From NCBI GenBank assembly GCA_009176605.1, contig SEYY01000522.1, forward strand, positions 42,501 through 72,087: 29,587 nucleotides of DNA. Direction: 5' to 3'. Position 1 is the first letter of the stretch; every line of letters starts with the position of its first letter. Position numbers and translations under genes: made by a program. The notes under the pieces are model-generated. The model saw only the letters and a list, made by a program, of their open reading frames with translations. It was not told the DNA's origin and made no database searches. Of this stretch, positions 1-14,165 are shown one piece after another. Source of the stretch: Armadillidium nasatum (taxonomy: Eukaryota; Arthropoda; Malacostraca; Isopoda; Armadillidiidae).

Positions 1-606
<606 letters not shown>

Positions 607-607
607 A

Positions 608-1228
608 GTAGTAGGAAAATTGGAGATAGTCACTGTATTTAAGTATCTGGGGGTGATTTTTGGAGAGGTTGATGTAAATATGAGTGATGAGGTCATAGAA
701 AGGGAGGTGAAGGTGAGAATGTTTGAGGCATGTTGTATACCAGTGGTTATGTATGGGAGTGAAGTATGGAGGTTGAACGCTAGAAAGAGGAAAAAAATAG
801 AAGTTTTCGAAATGAAAGGTCTAAGAGCGATTTGTGGAGTTGGTAGAAGAGATAGAATCAGGAATGTTAGAATAAAAGAAATGTTTGAATGGAGAAAGAG
901 CTTGGTTGAGAGAGCTGAACGAAGTATGCTGAGATGGTTTGGACATGTTTGTAGGATGAATGAAGAGAGATTGGCTAAAAAGATATTTGTTTCAGAAGTG
1001 GAGGGTGTAAGAGATAGGGGGAGACCGAGGGGAAGCTGGATGAGTAATGTCAGGGAGCTGTTAAGGGATAGAGGAAAGAATTGGGAGGAGGGTGTGCGGT
1101 TGACAGAGGATAGGAATGAATGGAAAAAGATTTGTAAAGGGGTGAGTATTTGGATGGATGTGGCCTGCGATAGATACCACCCCACGATTGTGGGAAAGGT
1201 TGTAAGTAAAAAAAATAAAAATAAATAA
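608..1228 (+). pseudogene. Non-LTR retrotransposon RT, C-terminal fragment
   Basis: About 200 codons, open without a stop, encode the region after the catalytic palm of a non-LTR reverse transcriptase. FKYLGVIF is the post-YADD block. [26 protein letters not shown] and RRDRIRN form the thumb/connection, and [17 protein letters not shown] followed by RGRPRGSW is the C-terminal tail common in RTE-like and related elements of arthropods. The YADD motif, the fingers and the endonuclease are missing: the copy is cut on its 5' side by the (TA)n tract ending near 606. It ends in an A-rich tail (about 1207-1237) that merges into another (TA)n. Clade assignment is inference; the RT identity is clear. 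Confidence 0.85.
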
Positions 1229-1232
1229 AAAA

Positions 1233-2350
<1,118 letters not shown>

Positions 2351-3159
2351 CAAGTGCAAGCTTTCAGCAGTCAAGAAAGGCACAAGTTAATAGGCAGAGA
2401 CATAAAAGGGTCTGGATAAATTGAGCCAGTAGACAAAACCACCACTGAAAAGAAATGCAGTGGTGCTGCACATTCTGCTACGAAACTCAAGAAAGCTAAA
2501 AAGCTCTTACAAAAGCAGCCCGACTTGAATCATCATTTAGTACTAGCACATTGAAGTGAGAAGGGAGTGGTGATCTAACCTCAAATGTGTGTGTGTGTAG
2601 GCTGGTTGGTAATTTGGTTAGTGAAGATATTTTAAGAAAATTAAACCTTCCACGTAATTCAGGAAAAGCAGATGCAAATTTAAGAAACCTTTACACACAT
2701 CAATTCAGTGTGATACGACACCCCACTAGTGAAAACTGTTTAAAATAAAAATCATCAAACTCGTTGTAGAGTGATATGCTTACTTAAAGTATGGATGTTC
2801 CAAGAACAATTTATGACGAAGGAAAAGCACATGGTTTTAAAAACTGTATATTTCCCAATAAAAAAAAAAGTGCAATAAGGGATTGAATAGAAACTCTACT
2901 CGTCACTCTACTTCCCCGTTTCGGATCTTCTATAGAGTTTAAAAATCATCAAGCAAAACATTTTTCATTATTAATAACCATATTTGAAAATATACTACAG
3001 AGCGTTTATTTTTCATCTTGAGATCTAACTAGATGCCAAACAAACTCTGTTGAAGATTTAATATGCATCTGAAGTAAATTCAGAAAGGCAGTCCATAGTT
3101 AAAATGAATATTAACAATTCAAATTAGAGATCTTTTTTAAATTTGATGAGCTACTTTAC
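2351..3159. other. Non-coding flank/intron, nothing recognised
   Basis: AT-rich sequence with many stops in all frames. I find no helicase exon, RNA gene or clear repeat end. Confidence 0.5.
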
Positions 3160-3308
3160 CTGTTATGGATAATGGCATCTAATGATCGCTGTTGGGCTTT
3201 AGGTGTTGCTCTTGCAGGATGGCCAACTCTCACAACATTAACGGATGACTCAACTAATTTCTCAAGTAAATTATCTACTGCCAAATTTGAGGGTGCAACT
3301 GCTAATAC
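3160..3308 (-). CDS. IGHMBP2: IGHMBP2-like helicase, coding exon 6 (motif Ia); gene continues left
   Basis: This 149-bp exon reads [18 protein letters not shown] and then [20 protein letters not shown]. It matches VLCCAPSNIAVDNLVERL and ILRLGHPARLLESIQQHS of IGHMBP2. [10 protein letters not shown] is helicase motif Ia of the Upf1-like family. The acceptor is TTTATAG|GTA with a good pyrimidine tract; the donor is AACAG|GTAAAG. Two bases are left over for the next exon. I find no further helicase exon between 1 and 3159, so the remaining exons (motifs II-VI, R3H, AN1 finger) lie off the left edge or in missing sequence. Confidence 0.92.
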
Positions 3309-3329
3309 CTATAAAGAAAAAATCACACA

Positions 3330-3528
<199 letters not shown>

Positions 3529-3661
3529 AACTGACCTGTTGCCCTGTATCCGAGTGCAGTTGGAGGAATCCTTTCAGATGGTTTGCATGACATTGTTCAT
3601 GAGTTTTCCTTTTGAACTGTCGTAGTACAGAAGTTACACTCTGTCTTACCACTTTAGAGGT

Positions 3662-3862
3662 CAGGGTATGAACCGACCGGCCCGGCCCCGGCCAAAAATC
3701 AGGGAAAACCGGGGTTGTCGGCCGGGGTTAAAATGGCAAATTATACTTAAACTTTTTTATTTTTTTTTAAATTTTCAGCCAATTCTGCTGAAACTTTCAG
3801 TTATATAGATTTTTTACCGGTAAGAAAAGTCCATTTCTAGCGTTTTTCCGAGTCTATTACGG

Positions 3863-3932
<70 letters not shown>

Positions 3933-5447
3933 TTGAAATTTTACCCTTTTTTAATTGAATGGCGGTGCCAAACCACTTTTTAGAATGAGCTGAAAATTGG
4001 ACTATTTATTCAAAATTAAATGGGATACAAAAGTCTCTAATAGACTTTTGTTCCCAGAGTTATAGAAAAATGTTATAAGCCAAAAACTGACGAACTATAG
4101 AAAAAAAAATTTTTTTGAACTAAAAAAATCTACCTTTCAGACAAAATTTTAAAAAAAAAAAATACAACTATGACATTTCCTATTTTTGGTGTGTATAGAG
4201 GAGGGTGGGGCTACAAATTCCTCTATGTACTTTATTCGATGACATTCGTTGGTTTTGAGATATAGCCTTCAAAAAGGTCCATTTTTGGCCAAATTTCAAA
4301 AATTCCCAAAGTTTGAGAGGCTATATCTCGCTTCAAACAAAGGCATTTAAATATGCACTAAAAAATATTGTTGCCCTGCCCTCTTCTAAACAATATTCAC
4401 AAATAAAAAAAAAATAGTAGGTAGCGTTTTTTTATAAAATAATTTTTTCTCCAGAAGGGTACGATTTTTGCAAATTTTTTTTCAAGTGCTTATATAACTT
4501 TTTTCTAGACGTGATATCAAAAACCTATTCCCACCAATGCAAGAAATTGGGGCAAAGGATTATTCAGTTAAATTTTCAGCTCATGTGGACCAGTGGTTTG
4601 ACCCGTTATTCATTTTTTTCAACTTTGGGTCCAAATAAGTTCAAACCGTTATAGACTTTAAAAAATGCTCGAAATCAACTCAGAACTTCGTGAAAAAATT
4701 CACATACTTTGAAAATTTCAGCTCAATCAGTCAAATAATAAAAAAAAATTTCAAACAAAATTAAGAAAATTAAAATTTTTTTTTTTTTTTTTTTTTTGAC
4801 CGCTCTTTTCTGCTAGTGAATGTTCATCTTTGTGTTTTGATTTTACATACTCCAAAAAGATTTGGTTGAAATTTTTTTACTTGTAGCACCCGGAGGTTCT
4901 CTTCTAATTTTCTGACTGCAGATGTTAACATTTAGCTATTTCGAGCCTATCCTGAAACATTGTAAAGTATTCAAATACTGCAGAAGCTGATCTTTTAGCC
5001 ATATTGACTGAAAGTATAAACAAAATAATAATTTTTAAATAATGCAGCTAAATGATACAAGTTTGATACATGGCAATAAAATAACAATGATATTTATAAA
5101 TACAGGTTAAATTGATAATTTCCTTTCTTACATTTTTTCAAACTTTACCTTAGGGTCTTACTTAAGTAAACCTGTTGAATCACTATTATGAATTAGAAAT
5201 TTTTTTTTTTTAATTTTTTGTACTTTTTTTTTAACTTTAACTATACAAAACTGTAATTTTTTGATTTTTTTTTTTTTGGAGAAAATGCATATAATCATTA
5301 ATTTAAGTGAATGTTGGCTTTTCTACTCCTTCCTTACAATTAAATAAACCTTATATCTAATTTTCTTAACCTTAAATTTCAGTGCTTTTGACCTCTTTAC
5401 AAATTTTAGGAAACCCCGGCCCCGGCCCCGGCCAAATTCCAACTATT
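3662..5447 (-). mobile_element. BED-finger hAT-like DNA transposon, copy 1
   Basis: A 1.8-kb element whose whole length matches 13439-15201 in inverted orientation. The left end, CAGGGTATGAACCGACCGG, is followed by GGCCCCGG words; the right end has CCCCGGCCCCGGCCCCGG (5414-5431) and then runs into (TA)n, where the last bases of the inverted repeat are lost. It carries a T63 run (3869-3931), an internal hairpin with 11-bp arms (4257-4267 and 4319-4329) and one short BED-finger reading frame. Assignment to hAT rests on the BED finger and on the 8-bp target duplication of copy 3. There is no sign of the DDE catalytic or dimerisation regions, so it is non-autonomous. Confidence 0.8.
4790..5002 (-). 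pseudogene. BED zinc-finger ORF of copy 1, frameshifted
   Basis: The frame begins with ATG at 5002-5000 (MAKRSASAVFEYFTMFQD). An extra T after the first zinc-ligand Cys turns the codons following TGT into TAA, so translation stops inside the finger. The same frame in copy 2 (13887) is open. The remaining codons, including the second Cys and the two His ligands, are still present out of frame. Confidence 0.75.

Positions 5448-5543
<96 letters not shown>
5448..5543. repeat. (TA)n microsatellite
   Basis: About 96 bp of TA with one AA interruption, directly at the eroded right end of BED element copy 1. Confidence 0.97.
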
Positions 5544-5545
<2 letters not shown>

Positions 5546-5686
5546 TTCAATTGTATATGTCGGTGCGGTGAGGTGCACTGCATTTATGTGTGGTGCGTAA
5601 CGAATGACTGCTGGTGCAGTACGATGTACGACGAACTGATGTGATGTGGTGCTGAAAATTCCGAAGCTTGGCCAACCCTACCACTG
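5544..5686. mobile_element. Probable hAT-type MITE fragment with GGTGC words
   Basis: The segment repeats GGTGCGGTG, GGTGCACTGC, GGTGCG and GGTGCAG and ends in GGCCAACCCTACCACTG. Its reverse complement, CAGTGGTAGGGTTGGCC, resembles hAT terminal repeats (CAGNG...TGGCC). The left side runs straight into (TA)n. Only one end is visible, so the call is tentative. Confidence 0.4.
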
Positions 5687-5870
5687 ACAAATACTTCTGA
5701 ACATATTATATCTCAAAAACATATATTAATAAAACAATTTAAACTTAATTTACGTATTCAGCTGCCCAAAGAACAAAGATTTATATTCTTTTAACCATAA
5801 CATTCGATCTTCCAAAATTTGATGACTAGTGTCATTAAAATAATAATAATGATAATAATAATAATGTTAC

Positions 5871-6013
5871 CTTGCAGCCTAGCTTAACATGCTGAAGAAT
5901 TATTTCTACTAAGGTAGTGGTTTTTCCAGTCCCTGGAGGTCCATGAATAACAGCTAATTCTTTTTGCATCAATGCGAATTTAACTGCATTTACCTGGGAT
6001 TCGTCCAATTTTT
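5871..6013 (-). CDS. IGHMBP2: IGHMBP2-like helicase, coding exon 5 (Walker A)
   Basis: This 143-bp exon carries [19 protein letters not shown] (Q-motif side) followed by [27 protein letters not shown], at about 5919-5942, is the Walker A (motif I) ATP-binding loop of SF1 helicases; the surrounding residues fit the Upf1/IGHMBP2 subfamily. Family knowledge: IGHMBP2 is an ATP-dependent 5'-to-3' RNA/DNA helicase associated with ribosomes and tRNA. The acceptor is CCTTCAG|AA and the donor AAG|GTAAC. Phases agree with exons 4 and 6. All key P-loop residues are intact, so the gene looks functional here. Confidence 0.95.
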
Positions 6014-6076
6014 CTGAAGGTAATAGATACAAAATATTACTACAAACATAACCAATAATGTGTAAAACTAACTCTG

Positions 6077-6904
<828 letters not shown>

Positions 6905-7073
6905 CATTAAAGAGATCTAACTTCTCATTTTTTGTCAAAAGTTTTGCAGGAACTTGGGGAAGTGGATAATATAAATCAGCTTCATTGAAAAGAATTTGAA
7001 TCAGATGATTAGAAGACTCTCTAGAAAACTTTTCGATATTCTCTAATCCTTGTTTGATCCTCTTATAAGTGAC
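6905..7073 (-). CDS. IGHMBP2: IGHMBP2-like helicase, coding exon 4
   Basis: This 169-bp exon begins VTYKRIKQGLENIEKF and continues SSNHLIQILFNEADLYYPLP to LDLFN. It matches VTYRRLKKALIALKKY...SSLIEVLF...LTFFN of vertebrate IGHMBP2, the helical stalk that links the barrel to RecA domain 1 in Upf1-like proteins. The acceptor is AATAG|GTC and the donor AATG|GTAAG. It leaves one base (G) that joins AA of exon 5 to give Glu in the same reading frame. No stop or frameshift interrupts it. Confidence 0.92.
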
Positions 7074-7402
7074 CTATTAATATACAAGAGACAGTAAAAG
7101 TTTCAATTACTTATTTTGCTTTACACACACAGGCATAACAAATTTGAAAAATGTAAATTGTTCTAAGGCATTTTAAAAACTTAACACCTCCCCAGTTGCA
7201 AAACATCTAAACAAACATCCCCATCTAAACAAGGGCAAAAACTGTCCTTTCTTATCTGATAATATTAGCGTGAACTCAAATAAAATACTATTCAAATATG
7301 AAATTTATCGTTGAAATAATGGTGTATAAAACTAAATAAAAAAACTATGGTTAAACATTGTATATTGTAAAAATTTAAAAGAATTTTTTTTGTAACACTT
7401 AC

Positions 7403-7575
7403 ATCATTTGCCAATTTATGAATTCTAACCAAAGTATCTTCAGCCAAGTCCTCTAATTCTGATGATTCCTCATCAAGAGCGATCTGTATAGATCCTGCTG
7501 TGACTTTCGCAACTACTCCTGAAACAATCTGTCCTTCCTGACTGCAGCTATTTTCCCATATGCCAACAAGGTCTC
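7403..7575 (-). CDS. IGHMBP2: IGHMBP2-like helicase, coding exon 3
   Basis: This exon of 173 bp completes the split Gly codon from exon 2 and then encodes DLVGIWENS, GQIVSGVVAKVTAGSIQIALDE and LVRIHKLAND. This matches the GDIVGLYD...GILTRVTQKSVTVAFDE...LLKLAND region of IGHMBP2, the rest of the N-terminal barrel. The acceptor is TTTAG|GA and the donor is GAT|GTAAGT. The frame enters with two bases and leaves in phase 0, agreeing with both neighbours. The intron after it is short, 329 bp; the intron before it is about 10.3 kb and full of mobile elements. Confidence 0.92.
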
Positions 7576-7729
7576 CTAAATAATCAAAATTCATAATAAT
7601 TATAAAAGCATCAATGAAGTGATGCATTGGGTGCCAGATTGCCATTTTTGAAAATATATGTTACCTAAACTAATATTTCATGCAGATGTATATGTCTAGA
7701 ATTATACCCCTACGAATGTGCATACTACT

Positions 7730-7756
7730 TTATATATATATATATATATATATATA

Positions 7757-7837
<81 letters not shown>
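7730..7837. repeat. (TA)n microsatellite
   Basis: About 108 bp of TA with one G interruption near 7756, in intron 2. Confidence 0.97.
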
Positions 7838-8520
<683 letters not shown>

Positions 8521-8554
8521 CCTACCACTTTAAACCCTATCAATCGTAATTCCC

Positions 8555-9235
8555 ACATCTATACACTAAATATCCTACAAATCAACATAAACGGCCTCCA
8601 CAACAAACACAAAGAACTAGAAACATTCCTACACAAACACAACATCCACATTGCGCTTATACAAGAAGCCCACCTTCCAACAAACCAACTCCCCCCTACT
8701 TTCTACAAATACGACTCCATCTACTCCCAACACAAACCCAACCATCACAAACTTTAACTCTCATCCACAACTCTATAAATTACTCCAACACATCCTCTAA
8801 CATGCAAACACGCAATCTGACAACATATCTAAAATTCAAACCTTCTCAATAGAATTAAACAAAACTACGCACAATTTAGTAAACCTATACATACCACACC
8901 ATACATCCAGACACTGTCCATTAAACTACTTACCTAACCTTACTACAATAACAAACCTCCCTAATCTCCTATTATGCGGAGACTTCAATGCCCACCACCC
9001 GACCTGGTACAAAAACCAAGCCTCCGACCAAAGAGGAACACACATCATCGAACACTTGGAACATCTCAACATACTTAACAACAAAAACCTCCATACCAGA
9101 ATCCCCCCGCAAACCAACCAATCCCCCACATCACCAGACATCACCTTTTGCTCCTCAAACATTCACCCTCTTCTACACTGGACCACCGAAACCGATCTAA
9201 ACTCCGACCACATACCAATAATTATAAAATACCAC
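8555..9235 (+). pseudogene. Apurinic-type endonuclease domain (broken)
   Basis: The domain starts [11 protein letters not shown], the N-terminal Asn motif of APE-like nucleases, then reaches IALIQEAHL with the metal-binding Glu. A stop at 8755-8757 and a frame change follow. In the later frame LLCGDFNAHHPTW (GDFNAHH codons 8978-8998) and SDHIPIII (SDH at 9203-9211) provide the catalytic Asp/Asn and His motifs. This nuclease nicks target DNA to prime reverse transcription. The key residues survive, but the frame does not. Confidence 0.85.
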
Positions 9236-9619
9236 ATCAAAAACAAACCCACTCACAAATCTAAAACTACATTTACCAACTACAAAAAAGCAGACTGGAC
9301 CGGTTTCTCCAATTACATAGACGAAAACCTCACAACAAACGAAATTACAAACATATCCTCCCTCAAATCAGCAATTCAACATCTCACCCACACAATCCAG
9401 AAAGCAGCCAACATCTTCATCCCTAAAGGCCACATTAAAAAATACAAACCAAACCTCTCCCCCGAAATCACTTCTCTCATAAAACAAAGGAACGCACTAA
9501 AACGCCAAAACAACCCCACACAACTCACCAAAACACAATTAGAAACCCTAAACAATCAAATATCGACCCAAATAAAAACTCACACAACCAACAACTACCA
9601 AAAACTTCCTCATCAAAAA

Positions 9620-11120
9620 CTTGGACAACACAAACAGCAAAAGAGTCTGGAAAACAATCCACACAATCCACAACGCAAAAAACAACCCACTTCACACTCA
9701 CGAAACTCCAACCAATCCCACTACACAAACCCCATTAACTCCCAAACAACACATCAACCTACTGGCCACACACTTCGCTAAGCAAAGTAGCTTACCTACC
9801 CACCCACAAAACAGGAAAATAATAAGAAAACTGAAAAAGCTACGCAACAACCAAAACAACTTAAACGTCATCACACCCACAAACACTCAAAACACCATTA
9901 AAACTATCAAAAACTCTCCAGCAACAGGACCAGACAACATATCAAATATTCACCTAAAACACCTATCCAACCACACAATCACATACATAACCTCCATCTT
10001 CAACAAATCCATCCAACTCAACTATATCCCCCCCCCAATGGAAAAAAGCATTAATCATCCCTAAACTAAAACCCTGGCAAAGACCCTTCAAACCCCTCCT
10101 CCTACCGCCCAATCTCCCTATTATCCACCATCTCAAAACTTCTTGAAAAACTAATCCTAAATTCTATCCTCCAATTCATCCCACAACAAAACTTCCAACA
10201 CGGGTTCAAACCCAACCACTCCACCACCACTGCACTTACCAACATCATCCAACCTATAATAAACGGACTAAACCATAAGCCTTATCACAAAACTATATTA
10301 ATAGCAATTGACATAAACAAAGCCTTCGATACTGTCCCGAAACATAATCTTATCCATAAAATCCTCCAATCCAACATCCCAACAAACACTAAGAAATGGC
10401 TAACCAACTTCCTATCAGGAAGAACCGCCCAAATACAACAAAACGGCCATAAATCACGTACCATCAACTTAAAGAACGGAGTTCCGCAAGGAGCCATACT
10501 CTCCCCCACTCTATTCAACCTGTACACAGCAGACCTCCCTCAACCCCAAACAACTTTCACCCGCATAATATCATACGCCGACGACATAACTATTACCACC
10601 ACTCACAAAAACCTCACCACCGCAACACTTCTCACACAAGACTACATAACACAACTCCAAACTTGGCTAGCAGAAAACAGGATGACGGCATCCCCAAACA
10701 AATCCTCCATAACCCTTATAACAACAGACAAACACATATCCAACACCCACCCACAAGTCCTACTAAACAACACCCCCATACCCCTCAACAAAACCCCAAA
10801 AATTCTCGGCCTAACATTTGACACTCACCTCACTTTCTCCAAGCACATTCAAAATACCACCATCAGCCGCAAACAGAAAACTCAACATCCTCAAAACAGT
10901 GGCCAACACAGACATAAACAACAACATACAAACCTCAATTGCAATCTACAAACAATTTATACGCCCCACCATTAACTACGCCTCCCCTGTCTGGCACCCT
11001 CTGCTCTCCGACAAAAAACTTAACGACACTCCAAATAACGCAAAATAAAGCCCTTCGCACCATCACCGGCTGCACACGCACAACCCCTCAACAACACCTA
11101 CATAACGAAACCAAGATACT
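9620..11120 (+). pseudogene. Reverse transcriptase domain (broken)
   Basis: Motifs in order: TGPDNISNIHLKHL, KALIIPKLKP, YRPISLLSTISKLLEKL across a frame change, FQHGFKPNHSTTTAL, motif A ILIAIDINKAFDTVPKHNL (10300-10345), motif B NGVPQGAILSPTLFNLY (10478 on) and the catalytic SYADDITI (YADD at 10574-10585). KILGLTFDTHLTFSKHI and AIYKQFIRPTINYASPVW follow. All catalytic Asp residues are present. Frame changes occur near 9620, 10030, 10075, 10860 and 11020, several at C or A runs. Confidence 0.9.
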
Positions 11121-11644
11121 ACCTATAAGGAATCACCTCGAAATGATAGGCACCCAATTTTACGCAAAAACACGTCTACCCACACACCCATGTCACAATA
11201 CTCTCCTCCAACCTACCCCACAGAGACTAACACAGCCTCCATCGTCCACCGGCGCCTTTTACAAACAGATCCTAAATCACATCACCCCCCCTCCTCCCCC
11301 CAATACCACAACAACCAAACATATACACACTCAACTAACACATTCATATATGATCAACAGACCTCCAAACAGCATCCTTAACGAACCCCCTCCCGAAATA
11401 AACCCCGACTTCAACAACCTCCCAAGACACTTACAAACCTCACTTAGCAAGATTGAGATGCGGGCACCACCCAAACTTACAACATTACAAACACAAATTC
11501 AAAATAAACCAGGCAACATCTCCCACTTGTACCAGATGCAAAAGGCCCCGGAGACCGTGAAACACTTTCTTTTACACTGTCCTTCCAACTGTCGCCCCAA
11601 AATCTTCTGGGGCATCACTTCTTTGGAAGATCTCTGGACGAGAC
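11121..11644 (+). pseudogene. Retroelement C-terminal region with CCHC knuckle, cut by gap
   Basis: After the RT, the frame continues ITGCTRTTPQQHLHNETKIL and ends near APETVKHFLLHCPS. The Cys pair C-T-R-C (11528-11539) is one frame off; with the His and Cys of VKHFLLHC it forms the C-x2-C...H-x4-C knuckle typical of APE-type RT C-termini. The stop codon and the 3' UTR would lie in the N gap. Confidence 0.7.
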
Positions 11645-11744
11645 NNNNNNNNNNNNNNNNNNNNNNNNNNNNNNNNNNNNNNNNNNNNNNNNNNNNNNNN
11701 NNNNNNNNNNNNNNNNNNNNNNNNNNNNNNNNNNNNNNNNNNNN
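11645..11744. other. Assembly gap, 100 N
   Basis: Exactly 100 unknown bases, the usual placeholder for a gap of unknown size. The 3' end of the 2A retroelement falls in it. Confidence 1.
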
Positions 11745-12677
11745 TACAGTGTCATAATTATATCTCCTTTAATATACAGAGGAGTTGGAAATTGAGTGTA
11801 AAAAGCCAATAAAGACTAATCTTCATACTATAAAAATTATGAAGGTAATAAAATTATTTTCATAAGATTGATACAACTTAGGATTAAGTGATAAAAAAAA
11901 TTTATAAATTTATTATTAACCTATATTTTGTTACATCATTCTCCATTGCATAAAAGAAAAACTATATTACGGTTCATATTATTATTTATTATTATTTTGT
12001 GTTATGTTGTGTGTAATGTTTTACAGTACTAGTGTGCCAGCGCAGTGTATCAGTGATTGAGTGATTGAATGTGTGTATTATATTCTTATTGCTGCAATTA
12101 GTTGCAATTAACCCAGGGATACTCTTAAGTTTCAACCTCATTATAAAACCTCACATATATATATATATATTATTTTATTAAATCATTATTATTATTCGTT
12201 TATTATTTTTCCCACATGTGAGTGGAAGTCTATGAGAGGAGTACTTCCTGTACACTTGCTCAGGTAATTATTTTCACCCTAATTGTTCCTCTAATACTCT
12301 CGCTTGCATGTGTGGGCATCATTATTTGTTCTAATTCTATATTTTTTTATTTTTCTTGCTTGAGTGTTGTGTCGCATGTTTACCTAACTTTAAGAAGCTT
12401 ATCTCCTCTTCTGCTTTGTGACTTGATTTCAAGAGCCTTCCTATTTATCATCTCATCAATCATTTTTTTTTGGAGTTAGCACTGGTACGTAACACATAGT
12501 CTTATATTTTTAAATTGGTATAAGTTCAGAGACAGTTGTAACTGTAGAAAGTTATTGAAACTTTCCTTTGGGGATATCGTTGTTCCCAAATGGTGAGAGA
12601 GCTACATTTAGTCACTTGACTCTCGTATTCAATAATCACCATAACTTTACTTTAAACCCCCAGTTAAAATTTTAACA
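11745..12677. other. Intronic sequence, possible solo LTR inside
   Basis: No coding sequence is recognised. A segment at 11998-12496 begins TGTGTTA and ends TAACACA, a 7-bp inverted repeat, and includes a TATA-like TTATAAAA near 12141. This is the outline of an LTR, but no flanking duplication or primer-binding site is seen. Confidence 0.2.
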
Positions 12678-12687
12678 ATATATATAT

Positions 12688-12727
<40 letters not shown>
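12678..12727. repeat. (TA)n microsatellite
   Basis: 50 bp of TA at the left border of the first GATACC MITE. Confidence 0.95.
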
Positions 12728-12730
<3 letters not shown>

Positions 12731-12921
12731 GATACCAAAATTTTTACCGATACCTAAAAATTAAAGCCGATACCCGATACCATTACCGATACCGATACTT
12801 TACTCCTAAAATTTTTTTTGATACGATACCGATACTGAAAAGGTCAATTCCGATACCGATACTGGTATCGGAAAATATGCCGATACTTGCCGATACCGAT
12901 ACCGATACTTCACCATCCCTA
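12728..12921 (+). mobile_element. GATACC-word hAT-type MITE, copy A
   Basis: About 194 bp dominated by the words CCGATACC and CCGATACT. It aligns with the copy at 12997 in the same orientation. The right end is intact (CACCATCCCTAA); the left terminal bases expected from copy B (TAGGGATGGAGC) are missing and replaced by (TA)n. It is non-coding. Confidence 0.75.
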
Positions 12922-12923
12922 AT

Positions 12924-12993
<70 letters not shown>
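12922..12993. repeat. (TA)n microsatellite between MITE copies
   Basis: About 72 bp of TA with one AA interruption. Confidence 0.95.
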
Positions 12994-12996
<3 letters not shown>

Positions 12997-13226
12997 TAGG
13001 GATGGAGCGATACCAAAATTTTTACCGATACCGATACCTAAAAATTCCCCGAAACCGATACCCGATACCTGAAAATATGCCGATACTTGCCGATATACTA
13101 CCGATACCGATACTTTTATACCAATAATTTTTTCCGATACCGATACTGAAAAGGCCGATACCGATACCGGTATCGGAAAATATGCCGATGCTTGCCGATA
13201 CCGATCGAACCGATACTTCACTCCAT

Positions 13227-13230
<4 letters not shown>
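12997..13230 (+). mobile_element. GATACC-word hAT-type MITE, copy B
   Basis: About 234 bp, starting TAGGGATGGAGCGATACC and ending ACTTCACTCCATCCTA, so the ends are roughly inverted. The interior repeats CCGATACC and GCCGATACTTGCCGATA. The right end lacks CTA of the expected CATCCCTA and merges with (TA)n. TAGGGNTGG...word-repeat ends are common in non-autonomous hAT elements of invertebrates. Confidence 0.75.

Positions 13231-13293
<63 letters not shown>
13229..13293. repeat. (TA)n microsatellite
   Basis: 65 bp of pure TA. Confidence 0.95.
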
Positions 13294-13296
<3 letters not shown>

Positions 13297-13423
13297 TTAT
13301 GTTGAAGTTATATAGAAAATTTTGTTTTTGCATTTCTTTATAGATAAATTTCATAAAAAATTTCCAGTTCTGGACAGAACTTTTTTGTAGATTCCAGCTA
13401 ATTTCAATTCTGGTACACCTCTA
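13294..13423. mobile_element. Possible hAT end fragment
   Basis: The segment ends GGTACACCTCTAA against (TA)n; its reverse complement, TTAGAGGTGTACC, looks like a hAT terminal repeat. A small palindrome (AGTTCTGGACAGAACT) lies within. No second end is found. Confidence 0.25.
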
Positions 13424-13450
13424 ATATATATATATATATAGGGACCAACC

Positions 13451-13466
13451 GGGGCCGGGGCCGGGG
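13451..13466 (+). repeat. GGGGCC hexanucleotide repeat in BED element end
   Basis: GGGGCCGGGGCCGGGG at the left end of copy 2; the same word occurs at 15174-15191 and, as CCCCGG, at 5414-5431. A fourth G run at about 13476-13478 could allow a G-quadruplex on this strand. Confidence 0.85.
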
Positions 13467-13886
13467 TTATGGCCAGGGTTTCCTAAAATTTGTAAAGAGG
13501 TCAAAAGCACTGAAATTTAGGTTAAGAAAATTAGATATAAGATTTATTTAATTGTAAGGAAGGAGTAGAATAGGCAACATTCACTTAAATTAATGATTAT
13601 ATGCATTTTCTCTAAAAAAAAAAACAACAGAAAATTACAGTTTTGTATATTCAAAGTTTAAAAAAAGTACAAAAATTAAAAAAAAAATTATTCTAATTCA
13701 TAATAGTGATTTAACAGGTTTACCTAGGTAAGACCCTAAGGTAAAGTTTGAAAAAATGTAAGATATAAAATTATCAATTTAACCTGTATTTATACATATC
13801 ATTGTTATTTTATTGCCATGTATCAAACTTGTATCATTTAGCTGCATTATTTAAAAATTATTATTTTGTTTATACTTTCAGTCAAT

Positions 13887-14165
13887 ATGGCTAAAAGATC
13901 AGCTTCTGCAGTATTTGAATACTTTACAATGTTTCAGGATAGGCTCGAAATAGCTAAATGTAACATCTGCAGTCAGAAAATTAGAAGAGAACCTCCGGGT
14001 GCTACAAGTAAAAAAAATTTCAACCAAATCTTTTTGGAGTATCTAAAATCAAAACACAAAGATGAACATTCACTAGCAGAAAAGGAGCGGTCAAAAGAAA
14101 CAGAAAAGAAAAAAAATCTTAATTTTCTTTTATTTTGTTTGAAATTTTTTTTATTATTTGACTGA
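13887..14165 (+). CDS. BED-type zinc-finger protein of the transposon
   Basis: An open frame of 92 codons. I start it at ATG 13887 (MAKRSASA) because an acceptor-like CTTTCAG lies 6-12 bp upstream and the same ATG is kept in copy 1; an earlier in-frame Met at 13866 exists. VFEYFTMFQD leads to CNIC and, after about 36 residues, HKDEH, the Cx2C...Hx3H ligands of a BED finger. BED fingers bind the ends of hAT-type transposons. Lys/Glu-rich residues follow to the stop at 14163. A normal transposase is over 500 residues, so this is only its DNA-binding head. It could bind element ends without cutting; this is inference. Confidence 0.6.
   Translation: MAKRSASAVFEYFTMFQDRLEIAKCNICSQKIRREPPGATSKKNFNQIFLEYLKSKHKDEHSLAEKERSKETEKKKNLNFLLFCLKFFLLFD

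Noticed and set aside
9525..10824. Several minus-strand open frames opposite the RT
   Set aside because: G depletion of the plus strand removes stops on the minus strand; the RT motifs are clearly on the plus strand.
12222..12479. Hydrophobic plus-strand open frame of 85 codons
   Set aside because: It is low-complexity T-rich sequence with no family resemblance, in intron 2.
12919..13354. Minus-strand open frames rich in Ser, Val, Ile and Gly
   Set aside because: They are translations of the GATACC-word MITEs and adjacent (TA)n, with no protein family.
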